The notes: generated from the letters alone by a model not told the origin. A DNA stretch of 64,000 nt from Salinarimonas soli (GCF_008386575.1 NZ_VUOA01000009.1:53700-117699), one strand, 5' to 3'. Positions 7,445-16,851 are shown, counted from the stretch's first letter. Program-made: numbers and translations.

Positions 7445-8137
7445 TCATGCATAGACAATTCCGAAACGGTCCTTCCTATTCGCGTCCTTCACCATGGCGC
7501 GCTCTAACAGGAGGAATGATTTATCGACCCCATATTTTGTGAGCTTCTCAGTCGGGTGCTTGAAACGCAGCAAAGAGAAAGCTGCCAGATCAGCAGCTTG
7601 AATGAAGTAAGAGGCTTCTGATTTTTTGTAAACGATGTCCTCGACAATCCGAGTAAGTGGCACATTCCGGGGCGCGCCATATCGTGAAGGTATGTAGTTG
7701 ACGCGCCTAAGCTTGCGAAGCATTGAGTCGTAACTCTTTCCTTCGTCGCTGAATATAAGCGCTTGGCTACCAGCGTTTTCCATATTCTTTTGTATTCTAT
7801 TCATCAGATACTCGAAAAGCTTTTCTTCCTTCTTCTTGTGTGCGTACCCGTTGAAGATCTGAACCCCGGGTATCCTTGTGATACCTGTGAGCGTGAAATC
7901 AAAGAGGCGGGCGCGCGCGCCCATAGGGATGAATGTCGGGGCAATGCGGCCACGCCCACCCAACCATTCCGTCGCGTGCATCTCCTTCGTCATATAGATT
8001 CCGTCTGACTTGTTCAGTTGGCGACGCACCCCAAGCATGTGGTCCAGTGCCTCTTGCCAGTGGAGTGCAGGAAAGCAGATCGCCGAGAAGCAAGCCTGCC
8101 GCTCGCCTTTCGAGTCATCAATGTAGACAAAGTGCAT
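7445..8137 (-). CDS. DUF3800 protein (RNase H-like fold)
   Basis: A 230-residue protein with the DUF3800 pattern: N-terminal HFVYIDDSKGE (the Asp pair expected in the active site), ALIFSDEGKSYDSML in the middle, and a C-terminal IVEDIVYKKSEASYFIQAADLAAFSLLR in which the last Asp of the motif is present. DUF3800 proteins are predicted metal-dependent nucleases with an RNase H-like fold and occur in defence and mobile regions. The gene is visibly AT-richer than its neighbours and uses codons such as TTT, ATA and AGA more often, which suggests separate acquisition. Divergent from 8132-8338, with starts overlapping by 6 bp. Confidence 0.8.
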   Translation of the reverse strand: MHFVYIDDSKGERQACFSAICFPALHWQEALDHMLGVRRQLNKSDGIYMTKEMHATEWLGGRGRIAPTFIPMGARARLFDFTLTGITRIPGVQIFNGYAHKKKEEKLFEYLMNRIQKNMENAGSQALIFSDEGKSYDSMLRKLRRVNYIPSRYGAPRNVPLTRIVEDIVYKKSEASYFIQAADLAAFSLLRFKHPTEKLTKYGVDKSFLLLERAMVKDANRKDRFGIVYA

Positions 8138-8338
8138 GATCGGACGAGAAAGCCGCCAGAGAAGCCCGGGGAGAAGTCCAAACGGTTCATCGATGCCTTG
8201 CGCGAGCTGGGCTGCGACGAATCAGAGGAGCGCTTTGATAGCGCACTACGAACGGTAGCAAAGCACAAGCCCGCCGATGCAGAGGGGCAGTTATCCCGCC
8301 CCTCTGCGGAGCGCGGTGTGTCAGAGAAGAAGACGTAG
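8132..8338 (+). CDS. Small conserved protein of unknown function
   Basis: A 68-residue protein (VHDRTRKPPEKPGEKSKRFI onward, then ALRELGCDESEERFDSALR) of a type frequent in Rhizobiales: a Lys/Pro-rich start followed by a short helical ARELGCDE-like core. The GTG at 8132 is chosen because it gives this start; it overlaps the divergent DUF3800 start by 6 bp. The true start could lie a little downstream. Function unknown. Confidence 0.6.
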   Translation: MHDRTRKPPEKPGEKSKRFIDALRELGCDESEERFDSALRTVAKHKPADAEGQLSRPSAERGVSEKKT

Positions 8339-8696
8339 TAGGAGCGCGAGTCGGGCGAGCTCGTTCGCGATGCGAAGAGTAGCCATCAGCCTGCGCTCGA
8401 ACCGACGCCATGCACGGATGCGCATGCCAACAGTTCCTGTTGCACAAAGGGTGATGGCAGTCGGCGACTCTGCCCACGGTGGACGAGCCGCATCTTACGC
8501 CGTACGTCCACCGACACGGTAACACACGGCTGGAGGGCGGAGAAGCCTCAGCCCGTCCCACTTGCTAAAGCTGCTAATCTGCTAAGGCCAAGGCAGATGG
8601 CAATGGTGCTGCCCCCCTTGGTTCGCGTGAACCCCACAATAGGTGTGGCCTCCCTGGACGCGACCATCTCGGATCCGCTCACGCGATCAAAGGCCG
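8339..8696. other. Non-coding stretch, nothing recognised
   Basis: About 360 bp between convergent genes 8132-8338 and 8697-9647. No convincing reading frame, repeat or hairpin was seen. Confidence 0.45.
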
Positions 8697-9647
8697 TTAC
8701 AGCGCTTCGCTTTGCCCGCTCTGATCATGATCGCTCAATCGGTCATCGAGATCGCGTGGCACGTGCTCCAGTTCGCTGAACACGTCAGTCTCGATCCTGA
8801 TCTTGTCGCTGACCCTGTGCGCGTTCTCGACCAAGAGCTTACGGACTGCCTCGACTGCCTCCTCGCGTGTCGTGCAAAGCACCTCGATGCAGTCGATCTC
8901 CCTAATCACGTGCTTGTCCTCTTCCTCCATGAAGAGCGTCAGACAGGCGTACCAGCGGCCTCGTCCGGTCCTACGCCGCGCTTTGATCTCGCGATACCGG
9001 TCAGCTTCACCGGCAACAACGGCCCATATGGGCCCGCCCTCGATGGGATACGCCGTTGCAAGCCTGCGAGCCTCAAAAGCCAGTCCCTTAAGTGCGTGCT
9101 CGGACAGATCCTCCAGGGAGCTGCCGATGTCGCTGATCTTGCCCATGATCTCCCGGATGGCATCTCGCGCGTCGTGGCTCAGGGCGGGTCTGCGAGGAGC
9201 CTTGCCCTTCACGACTGTCACCTCCGGTGAGTCGACCAGGTTGGGCCAGAGGTCGGCGGCGACGCGGTCGAGATCCTCAGAGCTCACTTCCCATCGGTGC
9301 TCGTTCTGGAACGCCTTACGCTTCAACTCTGGGCGCAGGTCGACAATCTTCCCACGCGATCCTTTCTCACCTTCGAAGGCGAACTGCATCGCGGCCCAAG
9401 CGGACTTCTCGAGGTCTTTATCGATGCATCCCCTGTGGTCGAACGTCCAGAAGCACCCCTTCGCATCAAGGATCCGAGCGGGTCGGCCGTCCTCGTTTTC
9501 GACGACGACCTCTATGACTCTCTGGCGCGTGCCCGCGTACTCGGGAATGGCATCATCTCCGAACACCAGCCCTTCGGAGATCCGACGCGGCACGCGCTTG
9601 AGCCGCCCACTGTCATCGAGAATGTATGTCCGGAACCGGATCGCCAT
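8697..9647 (-). CDS. Conserved protein of unknown function
   Basis: A 316-residue soluble protein with GGAGGA 6 nt before its ATG. The first 150 residues (FRTYILDDSGRLKRVPRRIS and later YAGTRQRVIEVVVENEDGRP) resemble hypothetical proteins I recall from Rhizobiales islands. The second half is mixed helix and strand with no catalytic motif. The C-terminus is acidic (DRLSDHDQSGQ). No membrane segment or signal peptide. It has no same-strand partner nearby. Confidence 0.65.
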   Translation of the reverse strand: MAIRFRTYILDDSGRLKRVPRRISEGLVFGDDAIPEYAGTRQRVIEVVVENEDGRPARILDAKGCFWTFDHRGCIDKDLEKSAWAAMQFAFEGEKGSRGKIVDLRPELKRKAFQNEHRWEVSSEDLDRVAADLWPNLVDSPEVTVVKGKAPRRPALSHDARDAIREIMGKISDIGSSLEDLSEHALKGLAFEARRLATAYPIEGGPIWAVVAGEADRYREIKARRRTGRGRWYACLTLFMEEEDKHVIREIDCIEVLCTTREEAVEAVRKLLVENAHRVSDKIRIETDVFSELEHVPRDLDDRLSDHDQSGQSEAL

Positions 9648-9760
9648 GGGCTGTCCTCCATGCGCGAGTCTAGGCGGGTGTCACGGGCCACGCCTAGGGG
9701 AATGTGGCTGAGTTCATCCCAACCGCGCTCCATGGCACTCCGCCTACGGGTGTCGTCCCC

Positions 9761-10054
9761 CTAGGCCCTTCCCGCAGTTTTTCGCAGTCGTTTATTCGGG
9801 ACGGGTGGGGGTGCTGCCATGAAGACAACAGCCTGGGGTGTGGCCACGACGGCCATACCTTCGAGGTGTGTGCATGACACCCACACCCTGGTAGGGCGCA
9901 AAGGGATGTCCACCATGGTTGCCCTACCGCACCCACACATCGCTTTTTGGATGGCGAAGTAGGGGGCACCATCCGCAGATCGGACCGAATCAATTAGGGC
10001 GCACCTACATTCCATGACATAGTCAAAGTCACTCTTGAGGACGACGCTCCTCAT
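9761..10054 (-). CDS. Possible small protein, weakly supported
   Basis: A 97-residue reading frame (MRSVVLKSDFDYVMECRCAL onward) with four cysteines in the first half, including CGC, and a basic C-terminus. It is the most protein-like frame in the 9648-10116 gap, but an overlapping frame competes, there is no strong ribosome binding site, and I recognise no homolog. The rest of this gap shows nothing else. Confidence 0.3.
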   Translation of the reverse strand: MRSVVLKSDFDYVMECRCALIDSVRSADGAPYFAIQKAMCGCGRATMVDIPLRPTRVWVSCTHLEGMAVVATPQAVVFMAAPPPVPNKRLRKTAGRA

Positions 10055-10116
10055 CGGCTTCTTGGCGCTTCAACGGTTGTCCCGCCCGGATATTTTCCAG
10101 CGCCTGGGGCAACCTA

Positions 10117-10506
10117 ATGTCCAACCCAAATCTAGGCGATAGTTGTCTCGTCCTTTTGGCCGAAGACAACTTGATGGTTGGGATCACTCTTGAGGAGGAT
10201 CTCACCAACGTCGGCTACACCGTCGCTGGTCCGTTTGCGAGCTGTTCGGCAGCGACTGCGTGGTTGAAGACCTCGACGCCCAACATCGCGATTCTTGACG
10301 TAAAGCTGAGTGACGGACCATGCATCGAGCTGGCCCATGAATTGAAGAAGCGCGGTGTGCCGTTCATCGTCTACTCGGGCGCAGACAGCACACACCGGGC
10401 ACCCGAGTTCGCGCAGGCGACTTGGATCGCGAAGCCCTGCCATCACCACCTGATCCTTGACGCGGTTTCGGCGCTGCGGCCCGAGCCCAGACAGCGGCGT
10501 GGGTGA
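10117..10506 (+). CDS. Single-domain response regulator
   Basis: A 129-residue protein consisting of one receiver domain. The acidic pair is in LLAEDNLM, the phospho-acceptor Asp in IAILDVKLSDG, the switch Ser in VYSGAD and the conserved Lys in IAKPC. There is no output domain, so it acts through protein contacts or phosphate transfer. No histidine kinase is encoded nearby. A second stand-alone receiver follows at 10665 on the same strand, 158 bp away. This format is common in Methylobacterium relatives. Confidence 0.85.
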   Translation: MSNPNLGDSCLVLLAEDNLMVGITLEEDLTNVGYTVAGPFASCSAATAWLKTSTPNIAILDVKLSDGPCIELAHELKKRGVPFIVYSGADSTHRAPEFAQATWIAKPCHHHLILDAVSALRPEPRQRRG

Positions 10507-10664
10507 CCAGGGGAAAGGCGAGCTGCCGGAGCGGCATCCGTAATTCCACGGTTCGCATATGTCATTTACTCGACTATGGTGATCTTTCGCCGCCTGCTGC
10601 CCGGCGATCCACAGCCCAGCCCTGAGCACACGGCTCCCGACTGCGCCGGTCGAGGAGACGGTCT

Positions 10665-11069
10665 ATGTCGGACAATCAGAATGTGGTCGTCCTCCTGGTC
10701 GAGGACGAAACCCTCGTGCGCGTGTTCACGACCGAACTGCTGACTGACGACGGAGGCTTCAAGGTCGTCGGGGCGACGAACGCCGACGAGGCTCTGACCA
10801 TACTGCGGGCGCGACGGGATGTGCGCGTGCTGTTCACCGACATCACCATGCCGGGCTCGATCGATGGGCTTCAACTCGCCCACGTCGTTCACACGCAATG
10901 GCCGGGCCTACCGATCATCGTCACGTCGGCACGCTGCCCAGACGGGCCCCTGCCTAATGGCGCACGCTTCCTGGCAAAGCCCTATTTGCCCCATGTTCTG
11001 ATTGAAACCATTCGAGAATTTGTCAACGCGCCAGCGGGGCAGAGCGTCGTGAAGCTAGTCGTCGCTTGA
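10665..11069 (+). CDS. Single-domain response regulator
   Basis: A 134-residue receiver-only protein. Acidic residues lie in LLVEDETLV, the phospho-acceptor Asp in VLFTDITMPG, a Thr/Ser switch in IIVTSAR, and the Lys in FLAKPY. GAGGAG lies 7 nt upstream of the ATG. It matches the group of small receivers resembling the receiver part of hybrid kinases (FTDITMPG, then DGLQLA). It lacks an output domain and follows the related receiver at 10117-10506; no cognate kinase is in the window. Confidence 0.87.
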   Translation: MSDNQNVVVLLVEDETLVRVFTTELLTDDGGFKVVGATNADEALTILRARRDVRVLFTDITMPGSIDGLQLAHVVHTQWPGLPIIVTSARCPDGPLPNGARFLAKPYLPHVLIETIREFVNAPAGQSVVKLVVA

Positions 11070-11094
11070 CCTGCTGCCGGCACAACACCTGCGG

Positions 11095-11352
11095 TCACCG
11101 CGCGTCGCCCCGACCCCTCGGGCTCAGCTCAGCGTTACCGAGCCACTCAACCAGTTCCTCAAGGGTCCGGAACTCGTGCTCGTCCTCGGTGAATGGCGGG
11201 GGCCGGGTCGCATCGGACGCGAGAAGCTCAGCGTGCCACCTCGCATGGTTATCCTGGCCGGAGCGGACCACGCTGCCGATCACCTCGTCTCCGAGCTCTA
11301 GGTCGTAGCTGCCAGGGGCCAGCCGTTTGACGCGGTACAAAGGCGTTTCCAT
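11095..11352 (-). CDS. Small conserved protein of unknown function
   Basis: An 85-residue protein, METPLYRVKRLAPGSYDLEL and later FTEDEHEFRTLEELVEWLG. The ATG at 11350-11352 was preferred over a longer upstream reading because it starts the conserved-looking part. The fold is probably a small strand-rich domain followed by one helix. Proteins of this layout are common in Methylobacteriaceae. Function unknown. Confidence 0.6.
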   Translation of the reverse strand: METPLYRVKRLAPGSYDLELGDEVIGSVVRSGQDNHARWHAELLASDATRPPPFTEDEHEFRTLEELVEWLGNAELSPRGRGDAR

Positions 11353-11673
11353 CGTTGTCGATCCATCTGGCGGCCACTCACGGCGCTGGCGCGAACGGCG
11401 CAAAGCCACCCGCGATGACGAATGCGAGCAGGAGGAGGGCAGCCCCGGTCAGGACCGCGCTCAGTGTGGCGTTCGTACGCTGATCTGGCTTCACTGCCGC
11501 CCTACCCATTCCCCGCAAATCCGCCCTCTGTCTTCATACGCAATCGTTCGGCGTCAACGCGGGCCACCGTCGACTGTTCGACCATGGCAGTTCACCCCTT
11601 CCGGCTCACACCAGACGATGGCGCGCGACACGCCCTTTCTCGTGCCTGGGAAGCGGGGAAGCGCGCTGAGAGT

Positions 11674-11877
11674 TCAGTTGTTGCTCTCAGCGCTGAGCCC
11701 ATCGGCGCTTAACGTCGGCTCGTCGGCTTTCACCTTCGGCTCACGCTCGATAGCGAGCTGTTCCCAGGTCTCGGCCATCTGGATGAGCGCAGCCCGGTGG
11801 TCCTCCCGGCTCGTCAAAGTGGCAAGTCGCCTGCACTCCCGCGCATGCCCCCGATAGTCGTTCAGCTTCTCCAACAC
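11674..11877 (-). CDS. Small helical protein (DYRGHARECRRLA type)
   Basis: A 67-residue protein, mostly one helix: LEKLNDYRGHARECRRLA, then DHRAALIQMAETWEQLA. This pattern is frequent in short Rhizobiales proteins of unknown role. The GTG at 11875-11877 is favoured because GGAG lies 5 nt upstream and the typical protein starts there; an ATG at 11940 would add 21 residues. The C-terminal tail is low in complexity. Confidence 0.6.
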   Translation of the reverse strand: MLEKLNDYRGHARECRRLATLTSREDHRAALIQMAETWEQLAIEREPKVKADEPTLSADGLSAESNN

Positions 11878-11995
11878 GCGTCTCCAGATCGCCAGGACAG
11901 TGAGGCCAAGATAACGCTCAAGGGTCGCGAGCTGCCGCATGCCGACGCGGCAATTTCAGGTGCTCGATTGACCTCGCACCTGCCGTGATCGGGGC

Positions 11996-12253
11996 TCACC
12001 GCTTCGGCGCCCGCCGCAGCTCCTCAAGGCGGTACATGTCCTGCCTGATCTTCTCGGCCGCGTCGGCGCCCCGGATGTCGACCACCCCACGCTCCTTGCG
12101 CCCGTCCTCCATGGTTTTGCCCTCGAAGAACGACTTGCGCTGCGTTGGGCTCATGGCGAGCACGGCGGCCACCTCGCACTCATGACGCCACTCCTCAGAC
12201 CAGTTGGAGACCTCGGCGCCAGCGAGGTGTGAGAAGGTGGTTCCATCGCGTAT
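11996..12253 (-). pseudogene. Second WSEEWRHECE protein copy, start apparently lost
   Basis: Encodes a second copy of the core found at 1823-2005 (HLAGAEVSNWSEEWRHECE and AVLAMSPTQRKSFFEG), here followed by about 40 extra residues ending RLEELRRAPKR. At the DNA level the start region ATG-AACCACC of the first copy corresponds to ATGGAACCACC here. A shorter spacing puts that ATG out of frame with the rest. No other ATG, GTG or TTG is close, so the gene is either broken at its start or uses a rare start such as ATA. The left boundary of the reading frame is certain; the start is not. Confidence 0.5.
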
Positions 12254-12501
12254 GTTGATACGCTGAAATAGGAAGCCCCACCGCGAAGGCCGGGACGCGG
12301 CGGGGCTCAGGGCCTGATACGCAACGAGGCCTTCACCGCCAGTAGCGCTCGAGAGTGTGAACGCCGGGTTACTCGCGTGAAAAGATGGCCCTGAACAACG
12401 CGATCTCGGATGCGCCGCGAAAGCATTGCGTTGACGATGGCGCGGACAACCAAGCCGCCGGAGTGGCGGCATCAAAGTGCGGACGCAACTTGATCGTGCT
12501 C

Positions 12502-12870
12502 TCACGGCCGGGAGGAGAGCAGGACCTCGTCATCCGACTTGAACGCCAAGAGGTGCTCCGCTCCGAGCACGTTCAACAGCGCAGCATTGATCATCTGGCT
12601 AGCGCGCGCCTGATCACCTCGCAAGTTGGCGAGAGCACCCTCATGATCGCAGCTCTGAGTGGAAACCGCTCTAGCCGCCGCAAGCTCACGCCCAAGGACA
12701 GCCGCCGTCGCTGCTGCAGCCTTGACCGCGGAAAGCGTGTCGGCGAGCCGGCAACGGGCGGTCCCGAGATCCTGGATCAGGGCGGCAGAAAGGTGCTCGA
12801 GCGAGGTCACCGAAGAACAGCCAGCCTCAATCGACTCCTCATCTATTGGAATGACGGCGTGCTTTGTCAT
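12502..12870 (-). CDS. Unknown helical protein downstream of chemoreceptor
   Basis: A 122-residue Ala-rich, predicted all-helical protein (HLSAALIQDLGTARCRLADTL and later LANLRGDQARASQMINAALL). It lies on the same strand as the chemoreceptor (13310-14995) and the similar-sized protein at 12915-13313, with a 44-bp gap. The two small proteins share a general pattern (a long helix, a break with Ser/Pro, then LRxDxAR), so they may be distant duplicates. Function unknown; a link with receptor signalling is inferred from position only. Confidence 0.55.
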   Translation of the reverse strand: MTKHAVIPIDEESIEAGCSSVTSLEHLSAALIQDLGTARCRLADTLSAVKAAAATAAVLGRELAAARAVSTQSCDHEGALANLRGDQARASQMINAALLNVLGAEHLLAFKSDDEVLLSSRP

Positions 12871-12914
12871 GATGCGTTCCTGATCCGGGAAAAAGAAGAG
12901 TCTTCCGGCTGCTT

Positions 12915-13313
12915 TCAGTCACGCGTTGATGGCGTCATAGGAGGCAACGAGCGTCCGGTCTCGTCGGCTTGCGTGATTACGATGCAGCGCATTGCTTCCG
13001 CGAGCTCGACGGCGGCAGCATCGAGCCACTGATGCAAGCGGGCATAGTCCTGCCGAAGCGTTGTAAACGCGGCCTCTGCCGGACTTCGCAGCAGTGGTGT
13101 CGCACCGGACGCCTGAAGTCCCAGCCGCATGTCCTCACTTACCTCGGCGGCCCGCTCGACCGCCCGGCTCATCTCGTCCAAGCGGCCGCGTGCGGCCAGA
13201 AGGTCGTCGGCCTGCGCACTGAGGTGCTCGTACAGCAAGAACATGGGATCGCGCTCCACATCGCCAGATCTAGGCGGGGGTGACATGGGAAGGAACTGAG
13301 TGCTCACCGTCAC
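12915..13313 (-). CDS. Unknown helical protein coupled to chemoreceptor
   Basis: A 132-residue mostly helical protein ([20 protein letters not shown], then [20 protein letters not shown]). Its GTG start overlaps the stop of the chemoreceptor gene in a GTGA junction at 13310-13313, so the two are translationally coupled. That suggests a protein acting with the receptor. No known chemotaxis domain is visible. Confidence 0.6.
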   Translation of the reverse strand: MTVSTQFLPMSPPPRSGDVERDPMFLLYEHLSAQADDLLAARGRLDEMSRAVERAAEVSEDMRLGLQASGATPLLRSPAEAAFTTLRQDYARLHQWLDAAAVELAEAMRCIVITQADETGRSLPPMTPSTRD

Positions 13314-14995
13314 GCAGCCCGGATCCCGCCTAGAAAGCCGGAGACCTCGCGGTTTAGATCAGCGGCGTTGCGGGATAGCTCCCCGGCGGCCGAAAGGACC
13401 TGCGCGGCGGCATTGCCAGCTTGCGACGCGGCCTGCTGCACCTGGCCGATGTTCTGCGTCACGCCCTCTGTACCCTGCGCCGCCCGCGAGACGTTGCGGG
13501 CGATCTCCTGCGTGGCAGCCTGCTGCTGCTCCACCGCAGCCGCCACGCTCACGGCCATGGTGTGCATGCTCTCGATGGCCGAACCGATGCTCCTGATCGC
13601 TTCAACCGCCTCGCTCGTCGCTCCTTGGATCTGGCTAATCTGCGCCGAGATCTCGTTGGTGGCCTTGGCGGTCTGGTCGGCTAGCGTCTTCACCTCCGCC
13701 GCGACCACCGCGAAGCCCTTGCCCGCCTCGCCGGCGCGGGCCGCCTCAATCGTCGCGTTGAGCGCCAACAGATTGGTCTGGCCAGCGATGTCGCTGATGA
13801 GCTTCACGACGTCGCCGATCTTCTGGGCACCCGCTGCGAGCGTCTGGACGGTCTGATTGGTGCGCCGCGCGTCGTCCATGGCCCGCGATGCCGCCTTGGC
13901 CGTCTGAGAGACCTGCCCACCCACTTCACTCGCTGACGACGCGAGTTCCTCCGTGGCCGTCGCCACAGCCTGAACATTCGCCGCCGTCTCCTCCGCGTTC
14001 GCCGCAACGATCCGGGATTGCTGGTTCGTCTGCTCGGCCGTGGACGACATCGACCGAGCTGTCGCTTCCATCTCGTTCGCCGCGGCCGAGAGGTGCTCGA
14101 CAAGCCCGCCGACCTTCGCCTGGAAACTCTGGGCCAACTCGTTCATCAGGCGGCGCTTCTCCGCGGCGTCGCCCAGCTCCTTGGCTTTCGCCGCCTCTTC
14201 CAGTTGACGGCGCTCGATCAGCGCCTCCTTGAAGATCTGCACGACCGCCGCAATCGTCCCGATCTCGGTCTTTTGGCCCTGATGAGGAACGTCGACCTTG
14301 AGGTTTCCGCCAGCCAACGCCTGCATCGGCCCAACCACGGACGCGATGCCGGAGGCGACGCTGCGGACGATGAGATAGGCCATGGCAGCACTCATGAGAG
14401 CGGTTGCCGCAAGCGCTGTGATCACCAATGTCTGTGTCGAGGCGAAGACGCCTTCGCCCTTCTGAGTTGCCGCCTCGGCGTCGTGGTTGTTGATCTCCAC
14501 CAAGCGCGCGAGAGACGCGTCCACCCGTTGCGCAAAGGGCAAGGCCTTGGCCATGTTGTGATCTCGCGCCTGCTCCGTCTGGTTCTTGCGCGAGAGTTCG
14601 ATCACGATCCTGCTCTCAACGAGAAAGCTCTGCCAGCTGCGGACAAACTCGTCGTAGACGGAGCGCTCCTCCGGGGAGGCGGCCAGGCGCTCGACCGCTC
14701 GCTGCGCCTTCTCGAGCTCGGTCAGTACTTCGGCCATGCGATCCTCAATCGCCCGCCTAGCGCTAGGATCCGTGTTCAACACGTGTCGGAGCATGGCGAG
14801 GCGGTAGCTCTTCTGAAAGCCGTCCAGGGCCCCCGCCCAGCGTACACCCGGGAGGCTGGTACCGCTGATTTCGGTCTTCACCTCGTTCAGGCCTCGAAGA
14901 CCATGGATGCTGAGCAGGCCGAGGCCGCACATCAGTGCGATCAGGATGGCGAAGGCGCCGATCAGTTTGGCACGGATCGAAAGAGACTGCAGCAT
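13310..14995 (-). CDS. Methyl-accepting chemotaxis protein
   Basis: A 561-residue transmembrane chemoreceptor. Membrane helix 1 spans about 10-32, and a periplasmic four-helix-bundle ligand domain (4HB_MCP type) runs to about 185. Helix 2 follows at about 188-210, then HAMP to about 265 and the signalling domain to the end. The hairpin tip is intact ([20 protein letters not shown]), which is where CheA and CheW bind. Ligand unknown. It starts an operon with two small helical proteins downstream. No CheA, CheW, CheR or CheB genes are near, so it must use chromosomal chemotaxis machinery. Confidence 0.93.
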   Translation of the reverse strand: MLQSLSIRAKLIGAFAILIALMCGLGLLSIHGLRGLNEVKTEISGTSLPGVRWAGALDGFQKSYRLAMLRHVLNTDPSARRAIEDRMAEVLTELEKAQRAVERLAASPEERSVYDEFVRSWQSFLVESRIVIELSRKNQTEQARDHNMAKALPFAQRVDASLARLVEINNHDAEAATQKGEGVFASTQTLVITALAATALMSAAMAYLIVRSVASGIASVVGPMQALAGGNLKVDVPHQGQKTEIGTIAAVVQIFKEALIERRQLEEAAKAKELGDAAEKRRLMNELAQSFQAKVGGLVEHLSAAANEMEATARSMSSTAEQTNQQSRIVAANAEETAANVQAVATATEELASSASEVGGQVSQTAKAASRAMDDARRTNQTVQTLAAGAQKIGDVVKLISDIAGQTNLLALNATIEAARAGEAGKGFAVVAAEVKTLADQTAKATNEISAQISQIQGATSEAVEAIRSIGSAIESMHTMAVSVAAAVEQQQAATQEIARNVSRAAQGTEGVTQNIGQVQQAASQAGNAAAQVLSAAGELSRNAADLNREVSGFLGGIRAA

Positions 14996-15323
14996 GGCCC
15001 TACCCCCGAGGCAATATGTCGGGTAGCGTGCACATGATTTCCTTACGAGTGGTTAAGAACAGGTCAGTGAAGCTTAACCTTTGAGAGGAACAACGGGGAC
15101 TTACTCTCGACGTAAAGCAAGCGCCTCAAAACTCCCCTGTCGCGCGAGGCGGGCGGCAATTCAACCCTTGCAGACCAAAGTAACATGGATTATTGTAACG
15201 CTTTCTTATACTCTACCCGGAGTGGCGAGGCCGGTGAAAGCGTCCGCTGGTCCTCAAGGAATCCGGCTTCGCCGCCGATGAGCGCAGCCGCGGTTGCAGG
15301 AACAACAACCAGGACATCCGGTA
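14996..15323. other. Divergent promoter region, no gene
   Basis: About 330 bp between the divergent chemoreceptor and Crp/Fnr genes, so it must hold both promoters. I saw no FNR-type TTGAT-N4-ATCAA palindrome and no clear sigma-70 boxes. Confidence 0.4.
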
Positions 15324-16094
15324 ATGCTGACCGCCGCCGCGCTCCTAAAATTCCGGAGCAATCGTGTCCTGGCGCTCCTTTCTGACGGAGCACTTGCCTC
15401 GATTGCAAGCGAATGCGAGCTGCTTGATCTCGTCGTAGATGAAGTTCTGTACGACCGCGGCGATCTCCTCACCCATGCGATCTTCCCACTGACCGGCGTC
15501 ATCTCCCTGGTCAATGTACTTGATGATGGGTGTCGTGCCGAGGTGGCGACCATCGGCAACGAGGGTCTTGTCGGGTGGGCGGCCTTGATGGGGCAATCAA
15601 GAGCTCTGGCACGGTCTCATGTTGCGGTCGCTGGGACCGCCTGGCGTGTTCGCATTGAGCGGCTCAATGCGCTGCTAGAGGGCTCCGAGGAGGCGAATGC
15701 GGCCCTTCTGTCGTACCTGAAAGCCATGCTCGCGCAGTCTCTTCAGAACACCGCGTGCAACAGTGTGCACTCGGCTCGTCAGAGGTGCTCCAGTTGGCTC
15801 CTCAAGGTGCACGACCGAGTGGAGGGAGAGACATTTTACCTTCGCCAGGACACGCTGGCAGAGGCCGTCAGCCTTCGTCGCCAAACGGTCAGCGAAGTCT
15901 GCGTAGCGCTCCAGGAGGTGAAAGCGATCCGATACAGTCGCGCATGCATCACGATCACGGACCGTACCCGGCTCGAAGCGGAAAGCTGCGAGTGCTATTT
16001 CAAGAACCGACAAGCGCTCTCGGTCTTCATGACCGCCAGAGAAGCACGCCCGGTGTGTCTCGATACTGATGCTGTCGTTCAGAGAGAACAATAG
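15324..16094 (+). CDS. Crp/Fnr-family transcription regulator
   Basis: A 256-residue protein with an N-terminal cyclic-nucleotide-binding-type beta barrel (ELLDLVVDEVLYDRGDLLTH to about residue 115). A long dimer helix and a C-terminal winged helix (YLRQDTLAEAVSLRRQTVSE) that binds DNA follow. The barrel lacks the Fnr cysteine cluster, so the effector is unknown. The form with IFPLTGVISLVNVLDDG and ATIGNEGLVG is typical of a Rhizobiales subgroup. The ATG at 15324 has AGGA upstream; a TTG 30 nt earlier is less likely. It is divergent from the chemoreceptor and could control it. Confidence 0.88.
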   Translation: MLTAAALLKFRSNRVLALLSDGALASIASECELLDLVVDEVLYDRGDLLTHAIFPLTGVISLVNVLDDGCRAEVATIGNEGLVGWAALMGQSRALARSHVAVAGTAWRVRIERLNALLEGSEEANAALLSYLKAMLAQSLQNTACNSVHSARQRCSSWLLKVHDRVEGETFYLRQDTLAEAVSLRRQTVSEVCVALQEVKAIRYSRACITITDRTRLEAESCECYFKNRQALSVFMTAREARPVCLDTDAVVQREQ

Positions 16095-16138
16095 TGACCC
16101 GAACAGACGTTAATGCACCGCCCGGGGCTGCCCCAAAC

Positions 16139-16396
16139 TCACGGGCCTGCGCAGGATGAACTTCGCCGACCTGAGCCTCCGAGCCCTGTCGATTGCTCGT
16201 CACCCAGATCAGCGTTGACCCAAAGCGAGCGTACGTGTGCCTGCCGTGCGAGGTGCTCGAGCAGGCGTGCTGCCTCGAATAACGTTGCGTCGGCCGCCTC
16301 GCCGATCCGACGCATTCTCGCAAGAAGCTGATCGGTCGGGGACGAATCAAAGGAGGGCTTTGGCACAGGGCGCCTGAACGGGACGACGTTGCTCAT
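16139..16396 (-). CDS. Small protein of unknown function
   Basis: An 85-residue protein starting MSNVVPFRRPVPKPSF, an opening common among short Rhizobiales proteins, followed by one helix (LLARMRRIGEAADATLFEAA) and a Ser/Gly-rich tail. The ATG at 16394-16396 is chosen for this opening. No same-strand partner. Function unknown. Confidence 0.5.
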   Translation of the reverse strand: MSNVVPFRRPVPKPSFDSSPTDQLLARMRRIGEAADATLFEAARLLEHLARQAHVRSLWVNADLGDEQSTGLGGSGRRSSSCAGP

Positions 16397-16851
16397 AGAC
16401 ACAGCGTCACGCGAACGGGTTAACAAACCCTTGCCGCGACAGGCACAGGTGATCGCCCAAACCGCTCCGGGCAGCCTCGGTGGAGGCGCAGTAGGCATCA
16501 CAACATGCCTTTCTATCGGCATCGGTGCGCGCGAAGTGTCAACGCGCGATTGGGCCGGCTGGGCAATACAGTGTCTGCGTCGCTGGGAGCAGACGGCTAC
16601 AATCACCTGTGCCGCCTTACTACAGAGCCGTGCCGGCAGGGCACATCTTACGTCATGGTGACCAGAGAATTGCTCCATTCTGAGCGGAACGCTCCACCCC
16701 ATTGGGGGAATTCCGTGTCCCCTGCCTCACTCGCACTGCCGCCAGACATATTGCTTAGATTTGCAAGTTGAGTGCGTCACTTTCATCGAATGAATTCACA
16801 AATTGGCAGGATTTCGCGACACAGGTTCCGTTGCGTCAACGGGGTCTGATC
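16397..16851. other. Intergenic stretch before the TadG-like gene
   Basis: About 455 bp with no convincing gene on either strand. It should hold the promoter of 16852-18117. No repeats or strong hairpins were noticed. Confidence 0.4.

Noticed and set aside
14018-15037. Plus-strand frame of 339 codons
   Set aside because: Mirror of the chemoreceptor coding strand; high-GC shadow with no domain.
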